From an uncultured Oscillibacter sp. (GTDB lineage: Bacteria > Bacillota > Clostridia > Oscillospirales > Oscillospiraceae), in NCBI GenBank assembly GCA_910583785.1, contig CAJTZK010000008.1:67051-131050 (forward strand): a DNA stretch of 64,000 bases, given 5' to 3'. Position numbers and translations under genes: made by a program. Under the pieces are notes generated by a model that saw only the letters and a program-made list of their open reading frames with translations, was not told the origin of the DNA and did not search any database. Positions 23,127 to 31,689 of the stretch are shown here, one piece after another; positions within the stretch are counted from its first letter, which is position 1; every line of letters starts with the position of its first letter.

Positions 23127-24209
23127 TCACTGCGCCGCCGACGCGCCTTGTGACAGCTGTGACGGCTGTGACAGGAAATTTGACACTGGACCTGTATCAT
23201 TTTTGCCGTCATTCCCGTCACTGCCGTCACACCGGATGTGGATCAGCCGACTGTCGCGTGTGCGGCTACTGGTGATACGGATCCCGATCCTGTTCAGCTC
23301 TCCACTGTAACGCACCAGTCTTTTCGCCAACGCTGCCGGAGTCACCTTCTCACCTGTCTGTTTTTCCAAAAGTACACTGAGCTCAGTGGCCGAGCCGTCA
23401 AATGCAGAGAGATCAAAAAGAAATTCAGAGAGAAAAACAACCTGCGGATCCAGCTGACACTCACTGACTTCCACAGGCTCCGTTAACTCCCATGTATATG
23501 TCTCCTTCCGGAACTCCAGGGGCAGCTCCCGGTACTCAATATCCCGGCCGGTACAGTAAAGAACCGCCGTTTTGCTTCCGCGCTTGGCGGGCTTCAGTAC
23601 GGAACTGGAATCCGCCGCACCGCTGATCCCTGTGGTACCGGAGATCATGTTCAAAGGATCTTCATCCCCCATCTTCCGCAGGTGATGAATCAGCACAATG
23701 GCAATCCGGTGTTGATCCGCCAGCGCTTTCAGTACAGAGAGATCGCGGTAGTCGTTGGCATAAGGGTTCGCCTCTCCAGCACCGCTGCGGACCTTCTGCA
23801 GCGTATCGATCACAACCAAATTTGTCCCCGGGTGCTTCTCCAGGAACTCTTTGATCTGCGCCTCCAGCCCGCCGCCGATCTGGTTGGAGAGGTTTGCGAA
23901 GTGGAGCGTTGTCGGCGCGTCCTCCGTGATTTGAAACAGGCGGTTTTGAATACGGGCATAGCTGTCCTCCAGACAGAGATACAAAACTGTTCCTTGGGTG
24001 CTCCCGAATCCCCACACCGCTTCTCCCTTCGAGACCTGGAGGCACAGCCACAGGGCCAGCCAGGACTTTCCCACCTTGGGCGCGCCTGCCAGAACGTGCA
24101 GCCCCTGCGGCAGAAGCTGATCCACGATGTACTGGACAGAAGGCATTGGCGTCGTCATGAGCGTATCGGCGTCAATGGTGTTAAGTGGCCTTACTTGCGT
24201 CTTGCTCAT
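23127..24209 (-). CDS. RepA-like AAA ATPase (replicative helicase family)
   Basis: A 360-aa hexameric-type ATPase of the RepA/AAA_25 kind. Walker A is GAPKVGKSWLAL, Walker B is NLVVIDTLQKV, and sensor regions are VLIHHLRK and GTTGISGAAD. Such proteins occur on plasmids and integrative elements, where they unwind DNA or support replication of the excised circle. The C-terminal tail is low complexity (SDGNDGKND, LSQPSQLSQ) and is encoded by 9-bp repeats. It is divergent from the DUF6076-type gene and upstream of mobC. Confidence 0.85.
   Translation of the reverse strand: MSKTQVRPLNTIDADTLMTTPMPSVQYIVDQLLPQGLHVLAGAPKVGKSWLALWLCLQVSKGEAVWGFGSTQGTVLYLCLEDSYARIQNRLFQITEDAPTTLHFANLSNQIGGGLEAQIKEFLEKHPGTNLVVIDTLQKVRSGAGEANPYANDYRDLSVLKALADQHRIAIVLIHHLRKMGDEDPLNMISGTTGISGAADSSSVLKPAKRGSKTAVLYCTGRDIEYRELPLEFRKETYTWELTEPVEVSECQLDPQVVFLSEFLFDLSAFDGSATELSVLLEKQTGEKVTPAALAKRLVRYSGELNRIGIRITSSRTRDSRLIHIRCDGSDGNDGKNDTGPVSNFLSQPSQLSQGASAAQ
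23154..23234. repeat. two opposed arrays of 9-bp repeats inside the repA 3' end
   Basis: Three TGTGACRGC-like units (about 23154-23180) are followed after about 35 bp by three units in the opposite sense (GCCGTCATT, CCCGTCACT, GCCGTCACA). They keep the reading frame, so they may be only coding repeats. Opposed short repeats in a rep gene could also be iterons. Confidence 0.45.
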
Positions 24210-24386
24210 ATTGGGGTCCTCCTTCCTTGAAAAATGGTTTGACTTCTGTTCTTATATGTGGTAGTCTAATTTTAATCCATTATATACTATCAGTCCTTTC
24301 CGGTTCTTAGTATAACAGATCTTCCTTCTCTTGTCAAGACCGCTTATAAACCATTTTTACTATAAGTCCATTCTTCGAGGTGCAGT

Positions 24387-25346
24387 ATGCAGACGTACAC
24401 TTTCAAAACCTATATCTCCAACCGCAGGGAGTATTTTTGCTACGGTCAGAGCCCGTCACTGGCAAAAAAAAACTTCCCATTTCCGGAAAGCCTTTTGAAG
24501 CTGCTGCGCCTGGATATCTGGCAGCATGAGCCTTTGATCAAGAATATGGAGCAGGCACTTCTGCGGTTCTATCAGACCCAGGACCTGCGGGACGCCGACA
24601 TTGTCCTCAGCGGGTTGGGCGAGCTGGCGGAGGCCCATATCTATTTTCAGCAACTTCGGCTGGACTGGCTGCAGCGCTTCGAGCGGGCACTGAACTCAGA
24701 CGGCTCTGATCTGATCGACCTGCTGCCCAGGAAGGACCTGAACCACATCCCCAGCAATCTTGACACCATGCAGAGGCAGATCCAGCGGCTTTTTCAGAAG
24801 GTACTGGACATTGATCTGGGGAAAAAGACTTCTGTCCAGGATCTCATGGCGAGTTACTATGAACGGGAGGGCTCCGACACGCTGGAAACCTTTCGGTTCT
24901 GCACCCTGCCGCTGAAATTCGAGCTGGTTGACACCCACACCTTCACAGAGGTCCTCTACCCCAATACCATCTATGACCTGATCGACTACTTCCTCCGGGA
25001 ATGTGTCCAGCGGGAGCAGCGGATGCGCGTGTGCAAAAACTGCGGCCTCTACTTCGCCGTCAAGGGCCGGGGCACCGCCGAGTACTGCGATATCACCACC
25101 GATGCGAAGGGCCGCGTCTGCAAGGAGATCGGAGCCTTCGTCCACTGGTCCCAGAGCAAGGAAGATGACGAGATCTTTAAGGTCTACCGTCGGGAGTACA
25201 AAAAGCGGTTCGCCTGGACGAAGACTGGGAAGATCACCCCCGCCACGCTCTACGCCTGGGGCGAGAGGGCCAGGGAGAAAAAGGAGGAGTGTGAGGAGGG
25301 AAAGATCACGCTGGAGGAATATCAGGAATGGCTGCATGACTCTTAG
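24387..25346 (+). CDS. DUF6076-type protein of mobile elements
   Basis: A 319-aa protein starting at ATG 24387. It is mainly helical, with a Cys cluster MRVCKNCGLYFAVKGRGTAEYCD resembling a treble-clef or zinc-ribbon site at about residues 212-234, followed by a charged C-terminal helix. I recognise the pattern as DUF6076, common on clostridial mobile elements; the function is unknown. It is divergent from repA, and its TAG stop touches the left end of the MITE-like element. Confidence 0.7.
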   Translation: MQTYTFKTYISNRREYFCYGQSPSLAKKNFPFPESLLKLLRLDIWQHEPLIKNMEQALLRFYQTQDLRDADIVLSGLGELAEAHIYFQQLRLDWLQRFERALNSDGSDLIDLLPRKDLNHIPSNLDTMQRQIQRLFQKVLDIDLGKKTSVQDLMASYYEREGSDTLETFRFCTLPLKFELVDTHTFTEVLYPNTIYDLIDYFLRECVQREQRMRVCKNCGLYFAVKGRGTAEYCDITTDAKGRVCKEIGAFVHWSQSKEDDEIFKVYRREYKKRFAWTKTGKITPATLYAWGERAREKKEECEEGKITLEEYQEWLHDS

Positions 25347-25506
25347 AGCCTGTTTAAAATCCGGCGGAGTGCCGGATTGGGGCAGATATTTTTGTCGGGC
25401 AAGGCGGTTTGACGCAGGAATCCTGGCGGATTTCAAGTCAAACCAACGCAGCATCGGCGGAAAAAGATGCTCTGAGACGGCGTTTCGATGGATTTTAAAC
25501 AGGCTC
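25346..25506. mobile_element. 161-bp MITE-like element with 17-bp terminal inverted repeats
   Basis: GAGCCTGTTTAAAATCC (25346-25362) and GGATTTTAAACAGGCTC (25490-25506) are exact inverted repeats enclosing 127 bp without a gene. No clear target duplication is visible. The first base of the left repeat is the last base of the DUF6076 stop codon, so the insertion may define the end of that gene. Confidence 0.75.
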
Positions 25507-25534
25507 TCAAGCTCCAAATTCTTCCCGCCCCGAT

Positions 25535-25745
25535 CAGGTTGTGACATACATTACCATTGAAGGCGAGCATATCGCTCCTCTATGGAGAAATATGCTCGCC
25601 TTCGGCATTCATCATGAAACGGTTGCAGCTGCGTTTTCCCCTTCGACATTCGTATAGAAGCAGATTTTGTCTCTCATCATCTCAGGGAGCTCTACCGCAG
25701 TATGGAAGGGATTGCCGGTCTGTTTTGCCAACGCCACATATTATT
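25535..25745 (+). pseudogene. gene fragment with a frameshift
   Basis: After the MITE the plus strand reads DQVVTYITIEGEHIAPLWRN and MLAFGIHHETVAAAF, then a shift at a T/C run is needed to continue FDIRIEADFVSHHLREL and YRSMEGIAGLFCQRHILL. It has no start codon. It looks like a relic of an unrecognised gene, interrupted on its left. A 14-bp inverted repeat (GAAGGCGAGCATAT/ATATGCTCGCCTTC) lies inside at about 25559-25603. Confidence 0.4.
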
Positions 25746-28083
25746 AGATGGGGATATAAGAAACCGATGCGGAAATCGTCATCGTAACGAAAATCATGCA
25801 GCAGGCAATCGCTCCTGTCCAAACATTACGGGTAATCTTGTAGAACAGCCGGTTAAAAATTGGAAGAAGGAACATCATAACCAGCAGTCCAAAAACCATA
25901 TTCACATACAGCCAGATTTCGGTGCCATTGCCCCAGTATCCATAGAACGGTGTTCCTGTGGCAAAATAGCATACATAGTTAATCAGCAGGATAAACGCCA
26001 GGCCAACGCTGTTTGCAAGCGCGCCCACAAGAATGGTCTTCCACTCGCTCCAGCCCTCCCGTCCTATGCTGCAATTCACCCGGATGGAATTGGAGATATA
26101 GAACACAAAGAGGATGGGGATGTATTCAAGCGCCGTGACAAACATCCTCTTATTGAGCGGCGCCGCGGATACCAGCATGAATCGGAAATCCTCGTGGAAC
26201 ACCCAATAGCTGACCTGGACAAGGAAATAAAACGCGCCGAATAAAAGCAAAGCGAGGAGAACAGCCTTTGCCGAATTTTCCAGCACACCGCTCCGCTCAT
26301 TTCCCCTGATTTTGATCTCCTGGAATTTCCCCCAGTCAAAGACCTCAACGGCTGTCCCTTTGGCCTTTGCGTGCGCTTTTTCATAAGCCCACTCGGCAAT
26401 GGTCGTTCCAAAGAAGATTATCAGTCCAATCGTGCCATTGACCAGTGCCCAAAGAAGTATTGCGTTTACCATTCTCGCCGGAAACACAAAGGTGAACACC
26501 TTTGCGGAATTTCCAACCGGGAAAATCTCAATGGAGAGATTGGCCAGAGGGATGTAGTCGAGGCAAGCAATGATGGCCGTGAGAAGAATACTGGACCAGA
26601 AGATAACCTTATGGGACACGGTGTGCCGCTTTGCGGAGGGTGCCTTCATGTTGTCCTCTTTTCCGCTGTTCAGTGTGGCAAAGAAGGGCATCTTCATCAG
26701 CACAGCACAGAGGAAAATGATAAATGCAAACGCCGCCGCGAGGGCAAGGCCATTGGACAGCTCCTTCCAAAACCAGACCTGGCTCTGACCGCCGATGCCG
26801 GAGTTCATTCCCAGACTTTCATCAAAGAAATCGATGGTATTGGCAATACTGGTTCTGTCGTACATTTCAAAACAGTGATTGATATTTTCGCGGTGTACGA
26901 TCCGGTAGGTTCCTGTCTCCATATCGCCGTAGCCATAGTCATAGGCCACTTTATCAAAGCTGTTCTGCACACCGCCCACCTCATTGATAAAGCGGAGGCT
27001 GATGACCTCAAAGGCCGAGGTATCCGTCTGATAGCGGAAGGCACCCTCATCGTAGTACGCATAGGACAGGGCGGCGTTGCAGTTGAGATTTTTGTATTTT
27101 TCCGCGGAGGACGTCTTGATATAGCCAGAGATATACACGGATTTGATGACACTCTCCTGGTAGCTCTCTCCCGCCATATCCGCGGCCAGCGTACACACAT
27201 TTCCACCGCCTGCGGAGTGGCCCACCGCTCCAAACCGCGTCTTGTCGCAGAATCGGAAGTCGTCCGTATTGTTATAGACATACTGCACGAGGTATTCAAT
27301 ACCATTTGCTCCGGCGGTGGAGGGTTCGTTCGTTCCGCCCTGGCCGCCGGGGTCCATGCAAAACGCAACGAAACCGCGCCGGGCCAATTCAAGGCAATAC
27401 TGCGCCATAGTTGCCTTCGTACGGGTGAAGCCAGGCAGCACAAACACCGCAGGTGCAGGGGTTTCCGCTGTCGCCGTTTTGGGCACATACATCGTGACCG
27501 CGTAGGAGGTGTCATTCTCCATAACAAACGGTTTGCCGTTGATCTCACCGTTGTTGTAAGCGCAGGTCATATCACGATCCAGTCGGAAATCGCTGACCTT
27601 GACGGAAAAGCCTGCCGTTTCAACGCACATTGCGGAAAAGCCGCTGAGGAAGACGATGACAAAGGCAACGCACATGGCAATAAAGGCCCTCGTCCTGTGG
27701 AGCGGCCGGTTTTCCGTAGAGGCACACACTTCTCCGCCGCTCTTAGCGGGTTTTAGATCCTGCCGCACCACCACAAGTTCGTCCTCCGTCTTGCGGAAAA
27801 ATGAGATTCCATTGAGGATAAACGCGGGCAGGCAGAGGATACTGACGATCCAGCACACGAGGAATTTGCTCTGCGCGCTTTTTTCCAGAGAAACCTCCGT
27901 CATGCTCTCACTGATCGAGGTGATCACAAAGCCGTTATACAGGCAGGCCAGGCCAAAGATCAAATGCAGCCAATACAGGCCATTGGAAAAAGCAAAGCAG
28001 CACGCCGCCGCGATCAGCCACAGACCTGTAAACACATAGGAGCATATAGATGCGGCTTTCATCAATCTGCGTTTTAAGTACAT
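25744..28083 (-). CDS. multi-pass membrane protein with an alpha/beta-hydrolase domain
   Basis: A 779-aa protein. N-terminal helices (about residues 10-90) are followed by another helix near 135, then an alpha/beta hydrolase domain facing outward: VFVLPGFTRTKATMAQYC, GFVAFCMDPGGQGGTNEP, the nucleophile elbow AVGHSAGGGNV and a late NHCFEMYD that may hold the catalytic His. At least eight more helices follow from about residue 440 to the end. The substrate is unknown. It is 65 bp downstream of the lipoprotein gene and ends next to the gene fragment. Confidence 0.8.
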   Translation of the reverse strand: MYLKRRLMKAASICSYVFTGLWLIAAACCFAFSNGLYWLHLIFGLACLYNGFVITSISESMTEVSLEKSAQSKFLVCWIVSILCLPAFILNGISFFRKTEDELVVVRQDLKPAKSGGEVCASTENRPLHRTRAFIAMCVAFVIVFLSGFSAMCVETAGFSVKVSDFRLDRDMTCAYNNGEINGKPFVMENDTSYAVTMYVPKTATAETPAPAVFVLPGFTRTKATMAQYCLELARRGFVAFCMDPGGQGGTNEPSTAGANGIEYLVQYVYNNTDDFRFCDKTRFGAVGHSAGGGNVCTLAADMAGESYQESVIKSVYISGYIKTSSAEKYKNLNCNAALSYAYYDEGAFRYQTDTSAFEVISLRFINEVGGVQNSFDKVAYDYGYGDMETGTYRIVHRENINHCFEMYDRTSIANTIDFFDESLGMNSGIGGQSQVWFWKELSNGLALAAAFAFIIFLCAVLMKMPFFATLNSGKEDNMKAPSAKRHTVSHKVIFWSSILLTAIIACLDYIPLANLSIEIFPVGNSAKVFTFVFPARMVNAILLWALVNGTIGLIIFFGTTIAEWAYEKAHAKAKGTAVEVFDWGKFQEIKIRGNERSGVLENSAKAVLLALLLFGAFYFLVQVSYWVFHEDFRFMLVSAAPLNKRMFVTALEYIPILFVFYISNSIRVNCSIGREGWSEWKTILVGALANSVGLAFILLINYVCYFATGTPFYGYWGNGTEIWLYVNMVFGLLVMMFLLPIFNRLFYKITRNVWTGAIACCMIFVTMTISASVSYIPI

Positions 28084-28148
28084 CGTTTCTCTCCTTTTTC
28101 AGTATATCTCGTTTTACACGCCAATCCCTTCCAACTGAGCATCGACGG

Positions 28149-28895
28149 TCAGGCGCCGTATTCGCTCTGGATCCAAGTATAAACAGACTGGCAAAGCTCT
28201 GTATCCGATATCCGGGCAATATAACGGGCCTTGCTGCCGACCGTCACATCACCTGCGTTTTCGAGGAAATCCGTCCCCTCTGCAAAGCCACCCTTTTCCG
28301 CCAGATTTTCGCTGTTCGACCAGCCTATCATCATATCAACATCTGCGTCATTTTTGATTGCCGCACAGGTATCTCCCACATTTCCCTCATAACCGCGGAA
28401 AAGGATATCCATCTCATCCGGCTTATAATTCTGTGAGGCAAGATACTCGTACAGCTTCACTTGGAGCGCATCCATTGCATCCTGATCCAGGCCGGAAGTA
28501 TCGGTCTTTGCATACCAGGCAATGACGAGGTCCCGCTTCGGTACATCTTCAAACGCCGCATAGAGCGTGACACTCAGCCGCTCGCCATCTACATAATCCT
28601 TTACATCGTCATAGCGGAGCAGCTCCCGGTTTTCACTTACAAGGACCACGCTCCCATTCGGTCCTTCCCCGTTTTCCTGGACGGTCCAGCCAATAAATAT
28701 CTTGCCTCCCGGTGGCTCCGGCTCCGGAACCACCGCATTATTGAAGATGTTTACAGTATAGCAGCCATAATACTCGCCATTGGATTCAAGGACCACCTGC
28801 AGATCCTTTTCAAACCCTTTTACGGCTGAGCATCCCGCGAGGGCTGTCACACACACGGCCATCGCAAGCAGGCGTAGAATAAAGTGCTTTTTCAT
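28149..28895 (-). CDS. exported lipoprotein
   Basis: A 248-aa protein starting at ATG 28893-28895 (MKKHFILRLLAMAVCVTALA) with lipobox LAGC, so it is lipid-anchored at the outer face of the membrane. Residues about 30-100 resemble a listeria-type B repeat (GKIFIGWTVQENG, LYAAFE). The C-terminal half (RDLVIAWYAKTDTSGLDQDA, MMIGWSNSENL, TWIQSEYG) resembles a truncated solute-binding lobe. The family is not certain. It is downstream of malic enzyme by 158 bp. Confidence 0.7.
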   Translation of the reverse strand: MKKHFILRLLAMAVCVTALAGCSAVKGFEKDLQVVLESNGEYYGCYTVNIFNNAVVPEPEPPGGKIFIGWTVQENGEGPNGSVVLVSENRELLRYDDVKDYVDGERLSVTLYAAFEDVPKRDLVIAWYAKTDTSGLDQDAMDALQVKLYEYLASQNYKPDEMDILFRGYEGNVGDTCAAIKNDADVDMMIGWSNSENLAEKGGFAEGTDFLENAGDVTVGSKARYIARISDTELCQSVYTWIQSEYGA

Positions 28896-29053
28896 GATTG
28901 CCTCCCTCAGCGTTCTAATAATTCCGCTTTTCATGCACGTACTTCTATGGAAAATCTCAATTCGCCCCGTATTTCAAGCAGAGCAAAACGGTTCCAATGA
29001 GTTTCTACCGGGAATACAGGGGCGAATTGAGAGAACAGAAATTGCCAGTGGAA

Positions 29054-30229
29054 TTACAGCCGCGCCACGCCGCTGGCACGGGCCGCCTCTGCCGTCGCTT
29101 TCGCCACGGCATCCTTCACACGGGGATCAAAAGCCTTGGGCAGGATATAGTCCGCGTTCAATTCCTCGTCGCTGACCAGCCCGGCCAGGGCGTAAGCCGC
29201 CGCTACTTTCATCTGGTCGTTAATATCCGAGGCCCGAACGTCCAGGGCGCCGCGGAAGATGCCGGGGAAGCAGAGGACATTGTTGACTTGGTTGGGATAG
29301 TCGCTGCGTCCGGTGGAGACCACCGCCGCGCCCGCCGCCTTGGCCTCCTCTGGGAAGATCTCCGGAGTGGGATTGGCACAGGCGAAAATGATGGGGTCCT
29401 TCGCCATGGAGCGCACCATGTCCGCCGTCAGGGTCCCGGGGGCGGACACGCCGATGAACACGTCCGCTCCGCGGATCACCTCTGCCAGAGTGCCCTTCTC
29501 TTTGGCAAAATTCGTGATGGCCGCCATTTCTTCCTTGATCGGATTCAGGCCCTCCCGGCCCTGGTAAATGGCGCCCTGGCGGTCTGCCATGACAACATTC
29601 TTCAGACCCATGGACATCAGCAGGCGGATGATGGCAATGCCCGCCGCCCCCGCGCCGGAGGTGACGATCTTCACATCCTCCAGCTTCTTGCCTACCAGCT
29701 TCAAGGCGTTGATGACCCCAGCCAGGGTGATGACCGCCGTGCCGTGCTGGTCGTCGTGGAAGATGGGGATATCACAGCACACCTTCAGCCGTTTCTCAAT
29801 TTCAAAGCACCGGGGGGCGGAGATGTCCTCCAGGTTCACACCGCCAAAGCTTCCGGCCAACAGCCGGACCGTTTCCACGATCTCGTCCACGTTCTTGCTG
29901 CGGACGCAGAGAGGAATCGCGTCCACATCGCCGAAGGCCTTGAACAGCACGCATTTCCCCTCCATGACGGGCATTCCCGCTTCTGGGCCAATATCACCCA
30001 AGCCCAGCACCGCCGTACCGTCGGTCACCACCGCCACGGTGTTCCAGCGGCGGGTCAGGTCGTAGCTTTTGTTGACGTCCTTCTGGATTTCAAGACAGGG
30101 CTCCGCCACGCCGGGCGTATAGGCCAGACTCAGGGCCTCCTTGGAGTCCACTGCCGCCCGGGCCGCAATTTCCAGCTTGCCCCGCAGCGCATAGTGCATT
30201 TTCAGAGATTCCTTTGCGTAATCCATCAT
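29054..30229 (-). CDS. malic enzyme (oxaloacetate-decarboxylating malate dehydrogenase)
   Basis: A 391-aa short-form malic enzyme converting malate to pyruvate and CO2 with NAD(P). Motifs are SLAYTPGVAEPC, VVTDGTAVLGLGDIGPEAGM, GKCVLFKAFGDVDAIPL, the metal-binding FHDDQHGTAVI and the nucleotide loop TSGAGAAGIAI. The start is ATG at 30227-30229 (or the next codon) with AAAGGCGG upstream; the frame is open further up but without a ribosome binding site. It is 46 bp downstream of the YfcC-type carrier, which may supply a dicarboxylate or related acid (inference). Confidence 0.95.
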   Translation of the reverse strand: MMDYAKESLKMHYALRGKLEIAARAAVDSKEALSLAYTPGVAEPCLEIQKDVNKSYDLTRRWNTVAVVTDGTAVLGLGDIGPEAGMPVMEGKCVLFKAFGDVDAIPLCVRSKNVDEIVETVRLLAGSFGGVNLEDISAPRCFEIEKRLKVCCDIPIFHDDQHGTAVITLAGVINALKLVGKKLEDVKIVTSGAGAAGIAIIRLLMSMGLKNVVMADRQGAIYQGREGLNPIKEEMAAITNFAKEKGTLAEVIRGADVFIGVSAPGTLTADMVRSMAKDPIIFACANPTPEIFPEEAKAAGAAVVSTGRSDYPNQVNNVLCFPGIFRGALDVRASDINDQMKVAAAYALAGLVSDEELNADYILPKAFDPRVKDAVAKATAEAARASGVARL

Positions 30230-30275
30230 TCGTTCCGCCTTTCGTGTTATTTTCGTTGTTGCATCGTTTGGGACT

Positions 30276-31670
30276 TTAGAAGGGACCGTAATTGATCCCC
30301 ACACCGATCATGATAAACACACCGCCAATGGCGATAAAGACCAGCAGCCACTTCCAAGCAAACTTCAGCCAGCGGTCCCAGGGAACGCCCGCGCAGCCGA
30401 TGCAGCCCATCAAAACGCTGGAAACCGGCGTGACCAGGTTGGTAAAGGCGTCACCAAAATTGAAGGTCTGGACTACGGTCTGCTGGGTCAGGCCCAAAAC
30501 ATCGCCCACGCCGGAGAAAATGGGAATTACAGTGGTGGCTTGGGAGGAGGAAGAGCAGAGCACGAAGTTGATGAGCAGGTTGCTGATGTACATACCGATG
30601 GCAGAGACATAGGCGGAGCCGCCGGAGAACAGGCTGGCCATGGCGTGAACAATGGTATGGATGATATTGCCGGAGCTGAGGATGGTGTTGATTCCGGTGG
30701 CAAAGGCGACTACCAGCGCTGCGCCGGTCATGGTCTTCGCGCCCTTGACGAACTCCTTGGCGATTTTGTCCGGAGAAAAGCCGCTGATCAGGCCGCAGGC
30801 AATCGCGGTGAGCATAAACACCGCCGGGATGGCGTCCGCCGTGCTCCAGCCGTGCGTTGCGCCGTAGACCAGAACCCCAAAGCCGATGATAAAGGTAATC
30901 AGCGCGCCGATCCTGCGCGGCGTCAGCTCCGCCTCCTCGGACGAGCCGTCTGCTTCTGCGGCAACGCCCTCCACCCCATGGAGAATGCTTTTTGTGGGGT
31001 CTTTTCGGATTTTCTGGACATAGCGGATCAGGAACACGGAGCCTACCGCCCACAGGACGACGGAGGCGATGATACGAAGCTGCCAGCCAGTGAAGATCTC
31101 CAACCCCACCAATTCCTGGGCAACCGCGGTGGAGGAAGTACAGAACGCGCCGCCCGCCTGCCCACAGATCTCGCCCATGAGCACCAAGGTAACGCCCACC
31201 AGTGCGTCTCCGCCGAGGCTGCGTCCCAAAATCAACGCGATGGGAACAAACGCAATAATCGGTGTATTGATGCCCATGGTCCCCAGGATGGTAAACACGC
31301 CCAGGAGCAGAGGGACGATGATGTACAGGTTGTTTTTATATTTGGATACCAGCTTCCCAATGGAGGCGTCGATGCATTTTGTTTCGTTGATTACGCCAAT
31401 CGCTCCCGCGATCATGGTAATCATGGCTATGATGGAGACCTGCTTGCTAAAGCCGCCCGGCAGGGCCAGAAATGCTTGCCAGGGGCCGACCGGTGTCTGG
31501 TCAATGTAGTGGAAGGAGGCGGCGTCAATCGCCTTTCTGCCGTTGATCTCAATCTGTTCATAGGCTCCAGCGGGGATGACGTAGGTGGCGAGAGTGGCGA
31601 TGGCCGCAATCGCCAGCATAATGATGAGTTGATGGGGAACGCGGAAGGTTCTCTTCTCCGTCTTTTTCAT
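30276..31670 (-). CDS. YfcC-family membrane transporter
   Basis: A 464-aa protein with about 11-12 membrane helices. MKKTEKRTFRVPHQLIIMLA starts the first helix, PAGAYEQIEINGR follows in the first outer loop, and helical hairpins contain GTMGINTPIIAFVPIAL, GGAFCTSSTAVAQELVG and SSSSQATTVIPIFSGVGDVLG. These match the C4-dicarboxylate/basic amino acid (YfcC/DcuC-like) carriers. The substrate cannot be read from sequence; pairing with malic enzyme suggests an organic acid. It begins 19 bp after the esterase gene. Confidence 0.88.
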   Translation of the reverse strand: MKKTEKRTFRVPHQLIIMLAIAAIATLATYVIPAGAYEQIEINGRKAIDAASFHYIDQTPVGPWQAFLALPGGFSKQVSIIAMITMIAGAIGVINETKCIDASIGKLVSKYKNNLYIIVPLLLGVFTILGTMGINTPIIAFVPIALILGRSLGGDALVGVTLVLMGEICGQAGGAFCTSSTAVAQELVGLEIFTGWQLRIIASVVLWAVGSVFLIRYVQKIRKDPTKSILHGVEGVAAEADGSSEEAELTPRRIGALITFIIGFGVLVYGATHGWSTADAIPAVFMLTAIACGLISGFSPDKIAKEFVKGAKTMTGAALVVAFATGINTILSSGNIIHTIVHAMASLFSGGSAYVSAIGMYISNLLINFVLCSSSSQATTVIPIFSGVGDVLGLTQQTVVQTFNFGDAFTNLVTPVSSVLMGCIGCAGVPWDRWLKFAWKWLLVFIAIGGVFIMIGVGINYGPF

Positions 31671-31689
31671 AACGTTTCTCCTTCTTTAT

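Noticed and set aside
24210..24386. Riboswitch or ncRNA in the repA/DUF6076 spacer
   Set aside because: AT-rich divergent promoter region with no recognisable conserved RNA fold.
26371..27756. Plus-strand open frame of 461 codons inside the membrane hydrolase gene
   Set aside because: Antisense shadow; the minus-strand frame has membrane helices and a GHSAGG elbow.
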